Shown: positions 1-5,814 of the stretch, piece by piece
Layout: every line of letters starts with the position of its first letter
Numbering within the stretch: position 1 is the first letter of the stretch
Source of the DNA: Pseudomonadota bacterium
GTDB taxonomy: Bacteria > Pseudomonadota > Alphaproteobacteria > Rhizobiales > Rhizobiaceae
NCBI GenBank assembly: GCA_023451915.1
Contig: JAEXXS010000353.1
Location: forward strand, 1 to 6,509
Length of the DNA: 6,509 nucleotides
Reading direction: 5' to 3'
The notes under the pieces: model-generated
Seen by the model: only the letters and a program-made list of their open reading frames with translations
The model's database searches: none
What the model was told of the DNA's origin: nothing
Made by a program: the position numbers and the translations under genes

Positions 1-873
1 GCTGTCAACAATCTCAGCCTGACATTGAACAAGGGCGAGTGCCTGTCGATTGTGGGGGAGTCCGGCTGTGGTAAATCCACCCTCGCGCTTTCAATCGTCG
101 GATTGCAAAAGCCGACGAGCGGTGAGATTTACTTTGAAGGCCGTCCGATCACCGGCAAGAACGAGCCATCTCGGCTTGAGCGCTCGCAAATGGCGCAAAT
201 GGTGTTTCAGGACCCGTTTGCCTCGCTCAATCCGCGCCAGACGGTCTATACGTCACTTGCTGCACCTTTGCGGCTGCATGGAGTGGCATCGCGCAGCGAA
301 GTGGATGGGCGGGTCGAAGAGATTTTGCGGCTTGTTGGTCTGAAACCTGAGCATGCGAAACGTTTCCCGCATGAGTTTTCCGGCGGGCAGCGCCAGCGCA
401 TCGGTATTGCGCGGGCGCTTTTGCTCAATCCGAAGGTTATTGTCCTCGATGAGCCTGTTTCGGCGCTCGATGTCTCCATTCGCGCGCAGATCATCAATCT
501 GCTGCTGGAATTGAAGGAAAGGCTAGGCCTGTCCTATATCATGATCAGTCATGATCTGAGTGTTGTGGAACATATGAGCGACCGCGTGGCGGTCATGTAT
601 TTCGGTCAGATTGTCGAAAGCGGGCCATGGGACCGGATTTTCGCCAACCCGACCCATCCTTACACAAGACGGCTGATCTCGGCCATTCCAGATCCGATGA
701 CCGAACTGGCGGGTGGACGGCTGCTCGACGACAGTCCAGCGCCGCTCGCGCCGGAAGGTTATGCTTTCTACCCGCAGGGTTTTGGTGGGCATGATGTGCA
801 CCAGATACCGCCGCCCACGCAGTTCATCGATATTGGCGGCGGGCAGCGCATTCGCGTTATTGAAAGAGCATGA
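1..873 (+). CDS. Peptide/nickel-type ABC transporter ATP-binding subunit (DppF/OppF-like), 5' end outside window
   Basis: This is the cytoplasmic ATPase that powers an oligopeptide/dipeptide-type importer. The reading frame is open from base 1 and the first residues (AVNNLSLTLNKGE) are the usual strand preceding Walker A, so the true start lies upstream and the in-frame TTG at 25 is not the start. Numbering from base 1, the visible parts are Walker A GESGCGKST (19-27), the Q-loop Gln in FQDPFASLNP (70), the signature FSGGQRQR (126-133), Walker B VIVLDEP with Asp150/Glu151, the D-loop SALD, and the H-loop His184. The oligo_HPY-type motif NPTHPYTRRL follows at about 216-225. The catalytic set is complete, so the protein should be active. 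The tail after the HPY motif lacks the cysteine-containing CxFxxRC segment usual in DppF/OppF and ends instead in a Gly/Pro-rich stretch. Partner permease and binding-protein genes would be expected upstream. The substrate cannot be told. Confidence 0.93.
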   Translation, partial: AVNNLSLTLNKGECLSIVGESGCGKSTLALSIVGLQKPTSGEIYFEGRPITGKNEPSRLERSQMAQMVFQDPFASLNPRQTVYTSLAAPLRLHGVASRSEVDGRVEEILRLVGLKPEHAKRFPHEFSGGQRQRIGIARALLLNPKVIVLDEPVSALDVSIRAQIINLLLELKERLGLSYIMISHDLSVVEHMSDRVAVMYFGQIVESGPWDRIFANPTHPYTRRLISAIPDPMTELAGGRLLDDSPAPLAPEGYAFYPQGFGGHDVHQIPPPTQFIDIGGGQRIRVIERA

Positions 874-905
874 GAGGACAAATTGATATAATGACTGTCG
901 TAAAT

Positions 906-935
906 TTGCCGGAATGACCGAGCTAAGAGTATACA
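906..935 (+). promoter_or_regulatory. Candidate sigma-70-type promoter for the two-component operon
   Basis: A TTGCCG box at 906-911 and a TATACA box at 930-935 are separated by 18 bp. Each matches the sigma-70 consensus at four of six positions. Transcription would begin near 942, leaving a leader of about 19 nt that contains the GAAGG ribosome site at 948-952. AATGAC is repeated at 890-895 and 913-918, a 23-bp spacing of about two helical turns, which could be a regulator site. The call rests on by-eye matching only. Confidence 0.35.
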
Positions 936-947
936 TTCTTTACGGTT

Positions 948-952
948 GAAGG
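948..952 (+). promoter_or_regulatory. Ribosome binding site deciding the TTG start of the response regulator
   Basis: GAAGG lies 8 nt before the TTG at 961. The alternative in-frame TTG at 946 has no purine-rich site at the right distance, because the sequence before it is pyrimidine-rich (ATTCTTTACGG). This supports the start at 961. The site sits inside a small tandem repeat, GGTTGAA/GGTTAAA (944-957). Confidence 0.6.
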
Positions 953-960
953 TTAAAATA

Positions 961-1617
961 TTGCGCGTCTTACTTGTTGAAGATGATATTATTTTAGGAC
1001 GTTCTCTTTCCCAGGTGCTTGAGAAGCACGCTTATGGCGTTGATTGGATGCAGGATGGCGAGGCTGCTGTCGAGGCGCTCGCGACACTCTCCTATAGTAT
1101 CGTGGTGCTGGACGTTAATCTGCCAAAACTAAGCGGGATCGAGGTGTTGCGCCGCGCCCGGCAATCAGGCAACAGCATACCGATCCTGCTGCTGACGGCG
1201 CGGGATCTGCCGCAGCAGAGGGTGGAGGGACTGGATAGCGGCGCCGATGATTATCTTACCAAACCTTTCGATCTGGAAGAATTGCTGGCGCGCCTGCGTG
1301 CTGTGTTGCGGCGGCATGAGGGGCGTGCCGATAGTATCTTGAGAAGTGGTCCGATAGAGGTCGATCCCGCGGCCATGATCGTTCGCGGAAGCGATGGTCC
1401 AATCCCCGTAACGGCGAAAGAATTTCAACTTTTGAAGCTGTTGATGGAACGCGCTGGCAAATATGTTACAAAGCGCGATATCGAATATGCACTGTACAGC
1501 CCCGAAAGCGCCATTGAAAGCAACACCACCGAGGTGATTATCTACAATCTGCGCAAGAAGCTGGGGGCGGATTTCATCACCTCCATGCGCGGGGTGGGCT
1601 ATATGGTCGAACGATGA
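961..1617 (+). CDS. OmpR-family two-component response regulator (TctD/QseB-like)
   Basis: This is a DNA-binding transcription regulator of 218 residues, the standard OmpR-family length. From the TTG at 961 the protein begins MRVLLVEDD, the canonical first strand of a receiver domain; starting at 946 would add MKVKI in front. The receiver (about 1-115) has the acidic pair Asp8/Asp9, phosphoacceptor Asp51 (VVLDVNLP), Thr79 (LLLTARD) and Lys101 (LTKPF). The winged-helix domain (about 125-216) carries VTAKEFQLLKLL, the recognition-helix region NTTEVIIYNLRKKLG and the closing wing MRGVGYMVER. All phosphorylation residues are intact. The stop codon overlaps the start of the kinase gene by ATGA, so the two proteins are translationally coupled and are almost certainly cognate partners. 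Subfamily resemblance is to QseB/TctD/PmrA, but the signal and targets cannot be deduced from this. A likely target is its own operon or the block beginning at 3139. Confidence 0.93.
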   Translation: MRVLLVEDDIILGRSLSQVLEKHAYGVDWMQDGEAAVEALATLSYSIVVLDVNLPKLSGIEVLRRARQSGNSIPILLLTARDLPQQRVEGLDSGADDYLTKPFDLEELLARLRAVLRRHEGRADSILRSGPIEVDPAAMIVRGSDGPIPVTAKEFQLLKLLMERAGKYVTKRDIEYALYSPESAIESNTTEVIIYNLRKKLGADFITSMRGVGYMVER

Positions 1618-3014
1618 AACAGCCCACACTGACCTGGAGCCTTTTCATTCGTGTTGCTCCAACCATTCTTATCGCGCTGGTTATTATCGGCGTTTTCGCA
1701 TTTCAAAGCGCGATGCGCGAAATCAGTCATATCTATGATGCCCAGCTGATCAACGACGCCAATGTGCTATGGAATTTGCTGCAAAAGCCCCTTGAAAAAC
1801 ACAGTTTTAGTGAAGCGCGTCAGTTCAAGGATCTCGACTTTGCCATGGGCAACCAGCTGGCATTGAATGAAGACGTTGACGATTATGCTGACGCTCATAT
1901 GTTCCGCGTCTGGAAAGACGGCGCGGTGGCTGTCTATTCGACAACTGCCTTTCGTCCCGACCAGCCCATTTCGCGAAATGGGCTGTCCGATGTGATCTAT
2001 GATGGGGAAAGCTGGCGAACCTATACGCTTCAGATACCGGGCGACCGGTTCGCCGTGGAAGTCGGTGAGAAAACCGAAATGCGCAATACGCTCGTTTCCA
2101 ACATTCTGCTCAATCTGGTCATTCCGCTGCTTATCCTTATTCCTCTGATCGGACTGCTGCTGTGGTTCGGGATAGGGCGGGGTCTGCGCACAATTCACGG
2201 GCTTATCAATCATATACGCAGCCGTTCGTCGGACGATCTTTCGTGTATTCCAACGGATGGTCTGCCGCGAGACCTCGCACCGCTTGGGCGCTCCGTCAAT
2301 CAGCTGATGAGCAAACTCGACCGTTCGTTGACTGCGGAACGACGTTTCGCGGATCATGCCGCACATCAGCTGCGCACACCCCATGCAGGTTTGAAACTCC
2401 TGCTGCAAATGTTGCAGCAATCGGATAGCGAAGCTGAGCGTAAGGCGATTGTTGGAAGTCTTGTGCAAAGCAATGAGAAGGCGTTGCGGTTGATTGAGCA
2501 GCTTTTGCAGGCTGGTCGTGTCAGTCATCAACAAGTCCAGTTCAGCCGGTTCAATCTCTATGATATGGCGGCGTCCGTATTGGCCGAACTCGCTCCGGTC
2601 ATACGACAGAAACGGCTGGATATCACTTTGGACGGTGTCGAAGGCGCATGGGTCGATACCGACGAACCTTTGTTGCGCTTGCTAGTTGAAAATCTCATCG
2701 AGAATGCCATCAAATACACGCCGGAAGAAGGCGCTATTCATGTTTCGCTTCACGATATGAGCGACACGGAATGGCTGCTGACGGTCTGCGATTCAGGGCC
2801 GGGTATTCCTTCTGAGCAACGCGAGGCAGTCTTCCAGCGGTTCTATCGTGTCGGCTCGCCGCAGGAGGATGGAACGGGGCTGGGTCTTGCCATTGTCGCA
2901 GATGTCGCCACACGACTCTCGGTAAAAGTCTCGCTGGATGTGCCAGAAAATGGCAAGGGTTTGCGCGCCAATGTGGGTGTTCGCAAGGCCGGAGCGGTAT
3001 CGCTGCGCCGCTAA
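1614..3014 (+). CDS. Membrane sensor histidine kinase (QseC/TctE-like)
   Basis: This inner-membrane kinase (466 residues) phosphorylates the regulator encoded just upstream. The first transmembrane helix is at about 13-33 and the second at about 162-188. Between them is a periplasmic sensor region of about 130 residues of the TctE/QseC N-terminal type, with an acidic cluster NEDVDDYADAH (85-95). A HAMP-like linker (about 189-240) leads to the HisKA H-box AAHQLRTP with phosphoacceptor His251. The ATPase domain follows: N-box ENLIENAIKYTP (Asn360 and Asn364), G1 DSGPGIP (393-399), F-box VFQRFYRVG (407-414) and G2 GTGLGLAIV (420-428). The residue after the H-box Pro is His rather than the common Leu (RTPHAG). 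The gene starts inside the regulator stop codon (ATGA) with only a weak GGTGGG upstream, which fits translational coupling. The ligand is unknown; the acidic periplasmic cluster could suit cation or cationic-peptide sensing, as proposed for PmrB/PhoQ-type sensors, but similar acidic stretches are common in this family. Confidence 0.93.
   Translation: MKQPTLTWSLFIRVAPTILIALVIIGVFAFQSAMREISHIYDAQLINDANVLWNLLQKPLEKHSFSEARQFKDLDFAMGNQLALNEDVDDYADAHMFRVWKDGAVAVYSTTAFRPDQPISRNGLSDVIYDGESWRTYTLQIPGDRFAVEVGEKTEMRNTLVSNILLNLVIPLLILIPLIGLLLWFGIGRGLRTIHGLINHIRSRSSDDLSCIPTDGLPRDLAPLGRSVNQLMSKLDRSLTAERRFADHAAHQLRTPHAGLKLLLQMLQQSDSEAERKAIVGSLVQSNEKALRLIEQLLQAGRVSHQQVQFSRFNLYDMAASVLAELAPVIRQKRLDITLDGVEGAWVDTDEPLLRLLVENLIENAIKYTPEEGAIHVSLHDMSDTEWLLTVCDSGPGIPSEQREAVFQRFYRVGSPQEDGTGLGLAIVADVATRLSVKVSLDVPENGKGLRANVGVRKAGAVSLRR
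1962..1985. repeat. Perfect 24-bp palindrome inside the kinase gene
   Basis: The arm CAGCCCATTTCG (1962-1973) is followed immediately by its exact reverse complement CGAAATGGGCTG (1974-1985). It lies in the codons for QPISRNGL in the periplasmic sensor region. As RNA it could fold into a 10-bp stem with a four-base loop; as DNA it is a symmetric site that a dimeric protein could bind. No function is known and it may be a coding coincidence. Confidence 0.9.
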
Positions 3015-3056
3015 TATTACCGAAAAAAGACAAAAACGCTAATAAAACCGTCTCGA

Positions 3057-3078
3057 TTTCAGTTTCGCTTCATTTTCC
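3057..3078. promoter_or_regulatory. Candidate OmpR-family operator: two 11-bp direct repeats
   Basis: TTTCAGTTTCG (3057-3067) is followed directly by CTTCATTTTCC (3068-3078), and the two 11-mers agree at 8 of 11 positions. Tandem 11-bp half-sites in direct orientation are the known geometry of PhoB/OmpR/PmrA-family binding. It stands in the 124-bp gap between the kinase and the phosphatase gene. A weak extended -10-like TGCTAGAAG lies at 3103-3111 with no clear -35, which would suit an activator-dependent promoter, although the 27-bp gap from operator to -10 is longer than in classic pho promoters. Low-complexity T/C sequence could also explain the match. Confidence 0.25.
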
Positions 3079-3125
3079 CATCAGCATCGCCTCAGTTACG
3101 GCTGCTAGAAGCTCGGCCAATGAGC

Positions 3126-3130
3126 AGAGG
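3126..3130 (+). promoter_or_regulatory. Ribosome binding site of the HAD phosphatase gene
   Basis: AGAGG lies 8 nt before the ATG at 3139, and selects this ATG over the immediately preceding in-frame TTG at 3136. Confidence 0.6.
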
Positions 3131-3138
3131 CTGATTTG

Positions 3139-3819
3139 ATGCAAATATATTGTGACTTTGACGGAACGATCTCGGTGCAGGACACAACTGATTATGTTTT
3201 GTCACGGCTTGCCGATCCAATATGGGAAGACATTGAGGCGCAATGGGTCGCGGGTGAGATTGACGCCCGTGCCTGCATGCGCCAACAAATTGCTTTACTC
3301 CAAGCGCGCCGCGACGAACTCGATAAGGTGCTGGACGAAATCGAAATCGATCCCGGTTTTATTTCTTTCGTTGCCTTCTGCCGCTCGGAAGGGCTGCCGG
3401 TCACTGTTGTCAGCGATGGCGTGGATTATTTTATCATGCGCGTTCTCGCACGGTTTGGCCTCGACACCCTGCCGGTGGTCGCCAATCGCCTGCTCATGAC
3501 AGAAAATGCCGGGCACGTCACTTACGCGCTCGTTTCGCCTTACGCCGACAATGGATGTCGGGCAGCATCAGGCGTCTGCAAATGCAGAGTTCTCGATGTT
3601 GCCGTCCCTCGCGTCTATGTTGGCGATGGCCGATCGGACTTCTGCGTGTCCGATCGGCCAGAAATCATCTTCGCCAAGAAAGCGCTGGCCGAACATTGCT
3701 ATAGCCGGAATACCCCTTTTACAGCCTATGGCGATTTCCACGATGTGACGCGAAACCTGCTGGCCCTGCTGCCTGCATTGCGAAACGAGGCGCGTTCCAA
3801 GGCCTGCGTCGCTGCATGA
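3139..3819 (+). CDS. HAD-superfamily phosphatase, MtnX-like (HAD-IB type)
   Basis: A predicted cytoplasmic Mg-dependent phosphomonoesterase of 226 residues. HAD motif I is DFDGT (6-10), with nucleophile Asp6 and acid/base Asp8. Motif II is VVSDG with Ser92. Motif III is probably Lys148 in GVCKC. Motif IV is VGDGRSD (162-168) with Asp164/Asp168. The helical cap between motifs I and II (about 15-85) and the FAKK/C tail after motif IV match the family of 2,3-diketo-5-methylthiopentyl-1-phosphate phosphatase (MtnX) and phosphoserine phosphatase-like proteins. Three cysteines (140, 147, 149) cluster around the motif III lysine, as in MtnX relatives. No methionine-salvage gene is visible nearby, so MtnX chemistry is not implied; neighbours suggest it dephosphorylates an intermediate before or after transamination. 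It is the first gene of a co-directional block of four. The start at ATG 3139 is supported by AGAGG at 3126-3130. Confidence 0.85.
   Translation: MQIYCDFDGTISVQDTTDYVLSRLADPIWEDIEAQWVAGEIDARACMRQQIALLQARRDELDKVLDEIEIDPGFISFVAFCRSEGLPVTVVSDGVDYFIMRVLARFGLDTLPVVANRLLMTENAGHVTYALVSPYADNGCRAASGVCKCRVLDVAVPRVYVGDGRSDFCVSDRPEIIFAKKALAEHCYSRNTPFTAYGDFHDVTRNLLALLPALRNEARSKACVAA
3627..3660. repeat. Perfect 13-bp inverted repeat inside the phosphatase gene
   Basis: The arm TGGCCGATCGGAC (3627-3639) and its exact reverse complement GTCCGATCGGCCA (3648-3660) flank an 8-base loop TTCTGCGT. The repeat covers the codons of catalytic motif IV and what follows (DGRSDFCVSDRP), and each arm itself contains the palindrome CGATCG. 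The transcript could form a strong GC-rich hairpin here. Motif IV is fixed by catalysis but the right arm is not, so the symmetry is not forced by the protein. Confidence 0.9.
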
Positions 3820-3843
3820 ATATTCTGTTCCGCTGAACGCCCA

Positions 3844-3871
3844 AGACGTTCAATTTCCTGAAATTGCGTCT
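3844..3871 (+). other. Bulged hairpin between phosphatase and aminotransferase genes
   Basis: AGACG (3844-3848) pairs with CGTCT (3867-3871). After a two-base TT bulge, CAATTT (3851-3856) pairs with AAATTG (3861-3866) around the loop CCTG. No T-run follows, so it is not a standard terminator. It sits in the 95-base gap before the aminotransferase start and could influence mRNA stability or relative expression within the operon. Confidence 0.4.
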
Positions 3872-3914
3872 GCTGGTCAATTGCACCTGCAGGCCGTTCC
3901 CAGAAAGCATATCC

Positions 3915-5339
3915 ATGAACAAGAGTGTGACTTCCAATCCGTCTCAGCCCATTACCGTGAGTGCTGAAACCGAAAGTGATCTGCGTCTGCTAGAAGAGCT
4001 TTATTGCTCGCATGGCGACACGGTACATTATTCAAACCAGCCCGCGATCTTCTCTGGTTGTGAAGGTTCGTTCCTGTTCAACGAACAGGAGACGCCCTTT
4101 CTTGATTTGCAGATGTGGTATTCGGCAGTCAATTTCGGCTATCGTAATCCGCGCTTGAATGCAGCAGCTCACCGTCAGCTTGATACGCTGCCGCAGGTCG
4201 CTTCCCAATATCTGCACCGCGAGAAGGTGGAACTTGCGGCCTTGATCGCCCAGGATGCGCAGCGCAAGTTCGGCGCAAAAGGACGTGTCCATTTCAATGT
4301 TGGCGGCTCGCAGGCCATTGAAGATTCACTGAAACTGGTGCGCAACTTTACCGGTGGTAAGAGCCTGATGTTTGCCTTCGAAGGTGGCTATCACGGCCGA
4401 ACGCTTGGCGCTTCATCGATTACCTCGAGCTATCGGTATCGTCGTCGCTATGGACACTTTTCCGACCGGGCGCAATTCATTGAATTTCCGTATCATTTCC
4501 GTGGTCCCAAGGGAATGAGCAAGGAAGAATATGGGCACTATTGCGTGCAGAAATTCGCTCGTTTGTTCGAAAGTGAATATAATGGCGTTTGGGACCCAAA
4601 GGCCGGTAAGTCGGAATTTGCTGCCTTCTATGTGGAGCCGATCCAGGGTACAGGCGGCTATGTTATTCCACCGATGAACTTCTTCAAGGAACTCAAGAAA
4701 GTTCTGGATGAACATGGCATCCTTCTGGTGGTCGATGAAATCCAGATGGGGGTCTATCGCACCGGCAAGCTGTGGTCGATTGAACATTTTGGTGTCAATC
4801 CAGACGTGCTGGTTTTCGGCAAGGCCATTACCAATGGGCTCAACCCGTTGTCGGGTCTCTGGGCGCGAGAGGATCTGATCCATCCGGGCATCTTTCCTCC
4901 CGGTTCGACCCATTCCACTTTTGCCAGCAACCCCATGGGTACATCCGTCGCTCTTGAGACATTGAAGATGCTGGAGGAAGACAAGGACTATGGCGCTACC
5001 ATTATGGATAAGGGTGCTTATTTCCTTGACGGATTGAGACAGCTACAGGCAAAGCACAAGACAGTCGGTGAAGTCGATGGTCTTGGTCTGGCGCTTCGGA
5101 TGGAGATCTGTCAGGAAGATAGCTACACGCCGGACAAGGCAACCCTTGACTGGATGTGTGATGAGGGCATGAAGGGTGATCTTGCTGTCAACGGCAAGAA
5201 TTATGGCCTCGTGCTCGACGTTGGCGGTTACCACAAGAATGTCATCACCCTTGCCCCCAATCTGCTTATTTCGCGTGAGGAGATTGATCTGGCATTGACG
5301 CTGCTCGATCAGCTTCTTCAACGCGCAGCAAAGCGCTGA
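3915..5339 (+). CDS. Class III PLP-dependent aminotransferase
   Basis: A predicted cytoplasmic fold-type I aminotransferase of 474 residues that moves an amino group to or from an aldehyde or ketone, usually at a terminal carbon (the class includes ornithine, acetylornithine, GABA, diaminobutyrate and omega-amine transaminases). The visible parts are the phosphate-binding GGSQA (130-134), FEGGYHGRT with stacking Tyr159 (155-163), VEPIQGTGGY (240-249), LVVDEIQMGVYRTGK with Asp274 (271-285), the Schiff-base Lys303 in FGKAITNG, and THSTFASNP (332-340) contacting PLP from the partner subunit. The sequence is complete and somewhat longer than the usual 400-450 residues, with an N-terminal extension of about 25 residues and a basic/aromatic segment (RYRRRYGHF) at 174-182. 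The loop GSxxx has Gln where Glu/Asp is more common. ATG 3915 is preferred over the upstream in-frame TTG at 3864, which lies within a hairpin and would add non-family residues; the ribosome site is weak (AGAAAG at 3902-3907). The substrate cannot be read from sequence. Confidence 0.9.
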   Translation: MNKSVTSNPSQPITVSAETESDLRLLEELYCSHGDTVHYSNQPAIFSGCEGSFLFNEQETPFLDLQMWYSAVNFGYRNPRLNAAAHRQLDTLPQVASQYLHREKVELAALIAQDAQRKFGAKGRVHFNVGGSQAIEDSLKLVRNFTGGKSLMFAFEGGYHGRTLGASSITSSYRYRRRYGHFSDRAQFIEFPYHFRGPKGMSKEEYGHYCVQKFARLFESEYNGVWDPKAGKSEFAAFYVEPIQGTGGYVIPPMNFFKELKKVLDEHGILLVVDEIQMGVYRTGKLWSIEHFGVNPDVLVFGKAITNGLNPLSGLWAREDLIHPGIFPPGSTHSTFASNPMGTSVALETLKMLEEDKDYGATIMDKGAYFLDGLRQLQAKHKTVGEVDGLGLALRMEICQEDSYTPDKATLDWMCDEGMKGDLAVNGKNYGLVLDVGGYHKNVITLAPNLLISREEIDLALTLLDQLLQRAAKR

Positions 5340-5342
5340 ATC

Positions 5343-5389
5343 AATGCAGCTCCATCTTCTCCAGTTTAGTGAGGGGGTGGAGCTGCATT
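5343..5389 (+). other. Long stable hairpin between aminotransferase and transporter genes
   Basis: AATGCAGCTCCA (5343-5354) and TGGAGCTGCATT (5378-5389) are perfect 12-base complements. In the + strand RNA the stem extends inward by seven more pairs (5355-5361 with 5371-5377), three of them G-U, giving about 19 bp around a 9-base loop CAGTTTAGT. The G-U pairs would be A-C mismatches in the opposite strand, so the long form exists only in sense RNA. No T-run follows, so it is a poor intrinsic terminator; an mRNA-stabilising or processing element that sets aminotransferase versus downstream expression is at least as likely. It begins three bases after the aminotransferase stop codon. A smaller stem (ACGCC/GGCGT, 5404-5417) follows. 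Confidence 0.8.
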
Positions 5390-5444
5390 CTCACCTCGTG
5401 ATGACGCCTCATGGCGTTGGGGCATTTAAAAGTGACGTGGCACA

Positions 5445-5801
5445 ATGACCGGAACGCTTTCTCTCTCGATGCTGGCACTGGTGGCGTTCTGTGTCCTCAC
5501 GGAGATGGGACGCGAGGTCTGTTTCAAATTCGCCGCAGTTCGCGGACTGGATATTGTGCGAATTCTGTTATTGCCGGTTACGTGGTTGGGCGTGGCGTTC
5601 TGGGCGGTTGAATTGTTCTGCTGGATGCAGGTGCTGGAAAAGGTGCCTCTGTCAATCGCCTTTCCTTTGACGGCATTAAGCTACGTAGCAATGGTCTTTG
5701 CTGGCGCGATATTCTTTTCCGAAAAGGTCAATCAACGCCACGCATTCGGGGTTTTTTTGATCACCATCGGCGTTGCTTGCGTAGGGCTGTCGGGGCTTTG
5801 A
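5445..5801 (+). CDS. Small four-helix SMR/DMT-family membrane protein, ArnE/ArnF-like
   Basis: This inner-membrane protein of 118 residues has four predicted helices (about 5-31, 37-60, 68-92, 98-117), the size and topology of small multidrug resistance proteins and of the ArnE/ArnF subunits that flip undecaprenyl-phosphate-aminoarabinose. Helix 1 carries Glu20 in CVLTEMGREVCFKFA, roughly where SMR proteins have their essential membrane Glu. The segment WMQVLEKVPLSIAFPLTALSYV (60-81) closely resembles the ArnE/EamA pattern of LxxxPLxxAYPLxxLxFV, and FFSEKVNQRHAFGVFLITIGV (90-110) resembles its helix 4 entry. The start is ATG 5445; an in-frame stop at 5433-5435 rules out a longer form, and the ribosome site is weak. 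It follows the long hairpin after the aminotransferase and precedes the hydrolase by 13 bases. Function as a lipid-linked intermediate flippase or amine exporter is inferred from family and context. Since SMR proteins act as dimers, it may form a homodimer or pair with another small protein beyond the window. Confidence 0.85.
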   Translation: MTGTLSLSMLALVAFCVLTEMGREVCFKFAAVRGLDIVRILLLPVTWLGVAFWAVELFCWMQVLEKVPLSIAFPLTALSYVAMVFAGAIFFSEKVNQRHAFGVFLITIGVACVGLSGL

Positions 5802-5806
5802 GAAAG
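5800..5806 (+). promoter_or_regulatory. Ribosome binding site of the hydrolase, overlapping the transporter stop codon
   Basis: GAGAAAG overlaps the TGA at 5799-5801 and lies 8 nt before the ATG at 5815, which implies one transcript and likely translational coupling. Confidence 0.5.
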
Positions 5807-5814
5807 CTTAATCA

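Noticed and set aside
25..27. TTG at 25 as the start of the ABC ATPase
   Set aside because: The frame continues to base 1 with the expected family residues, so the gene is simply cut by the window edge.
2401..2419. 8-bp inverted repeat TGCTGCAA/TTGCAGCA in the kinase gene
   Set aside because: It is short and explained by repeated Leu/Gln codons in LLLQMLQQ.
1767..2534. Minus-strand open frame of 255 codons within the kinase gene
   Set aside because: The + strand encodes an unmistakable kinase with HisKA and ATPase boxes, and the antisense product has no family features.
3139..3819. Naming the phosphatase mtnX or serB
   Set aside because: No methionine-salvage or serine-synthesis gene is nearby, and the HAD motifs alone do not fix the substrate.
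3864..3914. N-terminal extension of the aminotransferase from TTG 3864
   Set aside because: The TTG lies in a hairpin stem without a ribosome site, and the added residues do not resemble the family; ATG 3915 is a better start.
4413..4913. Minus-strand open frame of 166 codons within the aminotransferase gene
   Set aside because: It lies opposite well-conserved PLP-enzyme motifs and has no domain of its own.
5343..5389. Calling the long hairpin a Rho-independent terminator
   Set aside because: No T-run follows, and the downstream genes continue in the same direction with no clear promoter of their own.
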